Assembly: GCA_023423475.1 (NCBI GenBank)
Contig: JAFAFN010000286.1
Location: 1-8,100, forward strand
Length of the DNA stretch: 8,100 nucleotides
Reading direction: 5' to 3'
Source: Actinomycetes bacterium
GTDB taxonomy: Bacteria > Actinomycetota > Acidimicrobiia > Acidimicrobiales > Microtrichaceae
Shown: positions 5,399 to 8,100 of the stretch, piece after piece
How positions within the stretch are numbered: position 1 is the stretch's first letter
Layout of the letters: every line of letters starts with the position of its first letter
Translations under genes and position numbers: made by a program
The notes under the pieces: model-generated
Databases searched by the model: none
Told to the model about the DNA's origin: nothing
The model's input: the letters and a program-made list of their open reading frames with translations, nothing else

Positions 5399-7092
5399 TC
5401 GACGAGCTCCCGGTCGTCGGTGCGGTGCTCGGTGTGGCGGTGGCAGCGGCCGTCGGTGTCCCGCTGCCGCAGGGTTGGACGATCGCCCTGCTCGTGGGTG
5501 CCCTCGTGGTCCGTCGCCCCGTGCTCGTCGTGGTGGCGCTGGCGCTGCTGGTCGGTGCGCGCGCCGACGCGTCGTTCTCCGCCCTCGAGGAGCCGCTACC
5601 CTCCCGGATCGACGCCGAGGCGACGCTCATGTCGGATCCCGCCCCGCGGCGGTTCGGGCTGCAGGCGGTGGTGTCGGTCGACGGTCGTCGCTACCTGGCA
5701 GAGGTGCCCACCGACGCGGCGGGTGCAGTGCGTCCGATGCTGACCGGCGAGCGCATCCGGATCGAAGGGCGACCACGCGATCTCGACGGCGCGCCGGTGG
5801 GCTGGGTCAGGTCGCGTCATCTCGCAGGTCGACTCTCCGCGACGTCCATCGACGAGGTGGGGCCGGGGCCTCCCTGGTACCGGGTGGCAAACGCCCTGCA
5901 CCGGACGATCACGGCGGGTGGCGCGACCATGGGTCACGATCGGGGACCGCTCTACACCGGACTCGTGCTGGGTGACGACCGCGAGCAGTCCGAGCTGATG
6001 ACGTTCCGGTTCCAGGCGGCGGGGCTCACACACCTGCTCGCCGTCTCGGGCCAGAACGTGGCGTTCCTCTTGGCGGTCGCGGCGCCGCTGCTCCGCCGGG
6101 TCGGCCCGTCGGCGAAGGTCGCGCTGGCCCTGGGTGTGCTGGTCCTCTTCGTGCTCGTGACCCGCGCCGAACCATCGGTCCTTCGGGCCGCGGTCATGGC
6201 CGCGGTCGCGATGGCCGCGGTGAGCTCCGGTCGGGTCACGTCGGGGCTGCGGGTCCTGTGCCTGACTGTGATGGCGGTGCTGCTCGCCGACCCCCTGCTG
6301 GTCTGGTCGGTGGGGTTCCAGCTGTCGGTGTGCGCCACCGCAGGGCTGCTGGTGCTGGCCCGGCCGCTCGCGGATCGGATGCCCGGCCCCGATTGGTTGC
6401 GTCTTCCGCTCGCCGTCACCCTCGCGGCGCAGCTCACCACGGCACCGTTGCTGCTGTCGCTCGCCGGAGGGCTGCCCTCGATCGCCGTGCTCGCCAACCT
6501 GCTCGCCGGTCCCGCAGCGGGCGCGGTGATGATGCTCGGCGTCACCGTCGGGCCGATCGCCGGCCTGCTCCGGGAACCCTGGGCGTCGTGGCTCCAGGTC
6601 CCGACCTCGACGATGGTCGCCTGGGTCGAGCTCGTCGCCCGGTGGTGCTCGCGTGCGCCGGCACCGACCCTCGGTCCGCTCGACCTGCTCGTGCTCGTCG
6701 CCGCGTCGACGTGGCTGCTCCTGGTACCGCGGCGGATCGCGTCGACCGGGTGGCGTCGGGTGTCGTGCGTCGCTCCGGTGGTGGCGCTGGTCTGGACGCT
6801 CTGGCCGGCCGGTCCTCCGGCCGGGACGCACCGGCTGGATGACGGTTCGCTGCTCCGGGTCTCGGAGTGCGGGGTGGTCCTCGAGCTGGTCGCCGAGTGG
6901 CCCGACGAGGTGCTCGAGGAGCTGTGGCGCATGGACGTGCGTCGCGCCGACCTGGTCGTCGCCGTCGGAGGGCAGCGCACGAGCGCCGCTGCGCAGCTCA
7001 TCGGGGAGCAACTGGGCGCGCGGGTGGAGCGCCGCGACGGCGCCGCACCCGGGGAGGCAGCCCCGGGGCCTCGTGTAGCTTGTCGCCGGTGA
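5395..7092 (+). CDS. comEC: ComEC/Rec2 family competence channel lacking the C-terminal metallo-beta-lactamase domain
   Basis: A 565-residue polytopic membrane protein. Two or three N-terminal hydrophobic segments (about 5-57) are followed by a soluble OB-like DUF4131-type region (about 65-160, including GERIRIEGRPRDLDG). The competence core then opens with LYTGLVLGDDREQSE (from 186) and HLLAVSGQNVAFLLAV (from 213), the equivalent of the classic HLLAVSG motif, and continues with many membrane helices to about residue 475. It forms the channel through which single-stranded DNA enters the cytoplasm. Typical ComEC proteins of about 750-800 residues end in a metallo-beta-lactamase-like domain with histidine/aspartate metal motifs. 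Here only ~88 residues follow the last helix (from 478), with no HxHxDH-like motif, though DGSLLRV and ADLVVAVGG might be remnants of its strands. The start overlaps the comEA stop (ATGA) and the end overlaps the folP-like start (GTGA). The family call is firm. Confidence 0.93.
   Translation: MIDELPVVGAVLGVAVAAAVGVPLPQGWTIALLVGALVVRRPVLVVVALALLVGARADASFSALEEPLPSRIDAEATLMSDPAPRRFGLQAVVSVDGRRYLAEVPTDAAGAVRPMLTGERIRIEGRPRDLDGAPVGWVRSRHLAGRLSATSIDEVGPGPPWYRVANALHRTITAGGATMGHDRGPLYTGLVLGDDREQSELMTFRFQAAGLTHLLAVSGQNVAFLLAVAAPLLRRVGPSAKVALALGVLVLFVLVTRAEPSVLRAAVMAAVAMAAVSSGRVTSGLRVLCLTVMAVLLADPLLVWSVGFQLSVCATAGLLVLARPLADRMPGPDWLRLPLAVTLAAQLTTAPLLLSLAGGLPSIAVLANLLAGPAAGAVMMLGVTVGPIAGLLREPWASWLQVPTSTMVAWVELVARWCSRAPAPTLGPLDLLVLVAASTWLLLVPRRIASTGWRRVSCVAPVVALVWTLWPAGPPAGTHRLDDGSLLRVSECGVVLELVAEWPDEVLEELWRMDVRRADLVVAVGGQRTSAAAQLIGEQLGARVERRDGAAPGEAAPGPRVACRR
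7048..7067. repeat. Inverted repeat at the 3' end of comEC
   Basis: CCCGGGG and CCCCGGG form perfect 7-bp arms around a 6-base loop. The repeat lies inside the last codons of comEC (encoding APGEAAPG) and nine bases ahead of a candidate -10 box for the next gene. It could pause or terminate transcription, or shape the folP2-holA promoter, but composition alone may explain it. Confidence 0.35.
7076..7081 (+). promoter_or_regulatory. Candidate internal leaderless -10 box before the folP-like gene
   Basis: TAGCTT (TANNNT) ends seven bases before the GTG at 7089, the spacing expected if transcription begins at the start codon itself. There is no good Shine-Dalgarno sequence before this GTG. The box lies inside the end of comEC, so the gene could be both read through from comEC and transcribed separately. 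No -35 is apparent. Confidence 0.4.
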
Positions 7093-7961
7093 TCCTGGAA
7101 CTGGGGTCGAAGTACCGCTTCGACGTCACCCACCGAGCGCTCGTGATGGGCATCCTCAACCGGACGCCGGACTCGTTCTTCGACGGTGGTCAGTACTTCG
7201 ACTTCGACGGGTTCCTCGCCAAGGCCGAATCGCTCGTCGACGACGGCGCGGACTTCCTCGACGTCGGCGGGGTGAAGGCCGGTCCCGGCCCCGAGGTCTC
7301 GACCGAGGAGGAGCTCGAGCGCGTGGTCCCCGCGATCGCCGCGCTGCGCGACCGCTTCGACGTGCCGATCTCGGTCGACACCTGGAACCCCACGGTCCTT
7401 CGGGCGTCGCTCGAGGCGGGGGCCGACGTCGGCAACGACATCTCGGGCTTCGCGTCGCCCGAGTACCTGCCGATCTGCGCCGAGCTCGGGGCGAGCGTGG
7501 TGGCCACCCACATCCGACTCGGTCCCCGGATCCCCGACCCGGAGCCGGTCTACGACGACGTGCTCGTCGACGTCCGTGTCTTCCTCGCCGAGAAGGGCCA
7601 GGACGCGCTCGACGCAGGGATCCCGCGGCAGCGCATCATGGTCGACGACGGTCTCGACCTCGGCAAGACCGAGCCCCAGTCGCTCGAACTGCTGCGGACC
7701 TCGGACCGCCTCGCCGCCCTGGGGTTCACCGCGTTCCTCTCCGCGTCGAACAAGCGCTTCGTCGGTGAGCTGTTGGGGCTCGAGGTCGACGAACGCCGCA
7801 TGGCGAGCCATGCCGCCCACGCGCTCGGGATCCGTCTCGGTTGCCGTGTGCTGCGAGCACACGACGTGCGCGGTGCCCGTCGCACGGCGGACGTCGTCGC
7901 CGCCCTGCTCGAACGGGCCGAGGCCCCGTCGGCCGTGGCGGGCGAGGCGGCGCCGGCATGA
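7089..7961 (+). CDS. Dihydropteroate synthase family protein, FolP2-type
   Basis: A 290-residue TIM-barrel protein of the pterin-binding family. Conserved marks: MGILNRTPDSFFDGG (20-34, N24), SVDTWNPTV (95-103, D97), GNDISG (115-120, N116), VDDGLDLGK (185-193), SNKRFVGELLG (220-230, K222) and RAHDVR (256-261). In true dihydropteroate synthase, which joins pABA to hydroxymethyl-dihydropterin diphosphate in folate synthesis, the second loop reads GGESTRPG. Here it is GGVKAGPG (60-67), so the threonine and arginine that contact pABA and diphosphate are missing, and SRK is SNK. From memory, mycobacterial FolP2 shares this GGVKAGPG loop and the ASNK-type motif, and its folate role is doubtful. The GTG at 7089 is chosen because it overlaps the comEC stop (GTGA) and the residues before MGILN resemble FolP2; ATG 7146 would cut into the first strand. 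Its stop overlaps the holA start. Confidence 0.88.
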   Translation: MILELGSKYRFDVTHRALVMGILNRTPDSFFDGGQYFDFDGFLAKAESLVDDGADFLDVGGVKAGPGPEVSTEEELERVVPAIAALRDRFDVPISVDTWNPTVLRASLEAGADVGNDISGFASPEYLPICAELGASVVATHIRLGPRIPDPEPVYDDVLVDVRVFLAEKGQDALDAGIPRQRIMVDDGLDLGKTEPQSLELLRTSDRLAALGFTAFLSASNKRFVGELLGLEVDERRMASHAAHALGIRLGCRVLRAHDVRGARRTADVVAALLERAEAPSAVAGEAAPA

Positions 7962-8100
7962 GCGGCCAGGGGTCGCCGGTGCACCTGCTCAAGGGCGGTG
8001 ACGACGTCCTGCTGGCCAAGGGCGTGAAGGAGCTGATCGACCGCTTGGTCGGCGACGCCGACCGCAACGAGGTGCTCGACGAGTTCCACGGCGACGACTA
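7958..8100 (+). CDS. holA: DNA polymerase III delta subunit, N-terminus (3' partial)
   Basis: Starts at the ATG overlapping the folP-like stop (ATGA, 7958-7961) and stays open to the right edge, giving 47 full codons. The N-terminus SPVHLLKGGDDVLLAKGVKELIDRLVGDADRNEVLDEF matches the opening of HolA: a first strand (VHLLKG), an acidic turn replacing the usual GDDP/GDEP, a helix, then a strand leading to the nucleotide-site-derived fold. The delta subunit opens the beta sliding clamp within the clamp-loader complex. Position supports it, since holA commonly lies just downstream of comEC in bacteria. A weak GAGG ribosome site lies about ten bases upstream, within the folP-like gene. Only the first 15% or so of the protein is visible, so the call depends on this short match plus context. 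Confidence 0.75.
   Translation, partial: MSGQGSPVHLLKGGDDVLLAKGVKELIDRLVGDADRNEVLDEFHGDD

Noticed and set aside
5952..7862. 636-codon open frame on the minus strand across comEC and the folP-like gene
   Set aside because: It is the antisense of two well-recognised genes; the product is Arg/Ser/Thr-rich with no domain, an expected by-product of high-GC codon bias.
1..8100. Mobile element, CRISPR array, phage or defence island
   Set aside because: No transposase, integrase, long terminal repeats, regular repeat array or shift in composition was seen; all genes are core-type and compactly arranged.

Overview
The window is high-GC (roughly 70%), densely packed chromosomal DNA from an actinobacterium-like organism. 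Clues are the heavy GTC/GAC/CTG codon use, GTG starts, TANNNT -10 boxes sitting directly before start codons (leaderless-type), a PAC2-family protein and an actinobacterial FolP2-type pterin-synthase homologue. The overall flavour suggests class Acidimicrobiia, but that placement is an inference from gene style, not a proof. I see no insertion sequence, phage gene, CRISPR array, tRNA or rRNA. No gene-free stretch exceeds 300 bases; the longest is 4351-4540.

Layout. (1) 1-1619, plus strand: a type 1 periplasmic-binding-fold (branched-chain amino acid receptor-like) protein, cut by the left edge. (2) 1624-3566, minus strand: a two-gene operon whose first gene is an ACAD10/11-type phosphotransferase and whose second, overlapping by ATGA, is a PAC2-family protein. 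The PAC2 gene ends four bases from the binding-protein gene, so the two converge. (3) 3567-3648: a compact divergent control region with a 17-bp inverted repeat between candidate -10 boxes facing both ways. (4) 3649-4350, plus strand: a thioredoxin-domain protein with an alpha-helical TPR-like tail (CnoX/YbbN type), followed by a strong GC-rich hairpin. (5) 4541 to the right edge, plus strand: a tightly coupled operon, comEA - comEC - folP2-like - holA (partial), in which every junction is a 4-base start/stop overlap.

How the genes fit. ComEA (membrane-anchored DNA receptor) and ComEC (membrane channel) form the core of a DNA-uptake machine, and holA (DNA polymerase III delta subunit) is a common downstream neighbour of comEC. 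Two things depart from the textbook arrangement. ComEC ends shortly after its membrane domain, without the usual metallo-beta-lactamase-like nuclease domain. A dihydropteroate-synthase homologue is inserted between comEC and holA; its pABA-loop motif reads GGVKAGPG instead of GGESTRPG, the signature I recall for mycobacterial FolP2, whose role as a true folate enzyme is doubtful. A possible leaderless promoter just before this gene could let it and holA be expressed separately from the competence genes.

No wholly new system is evident. The most interesting leads are the nuclease-less ComEC, the FolP2-type gene locked into this operon, and the divergent control region upstream of the thioredoxin gene.
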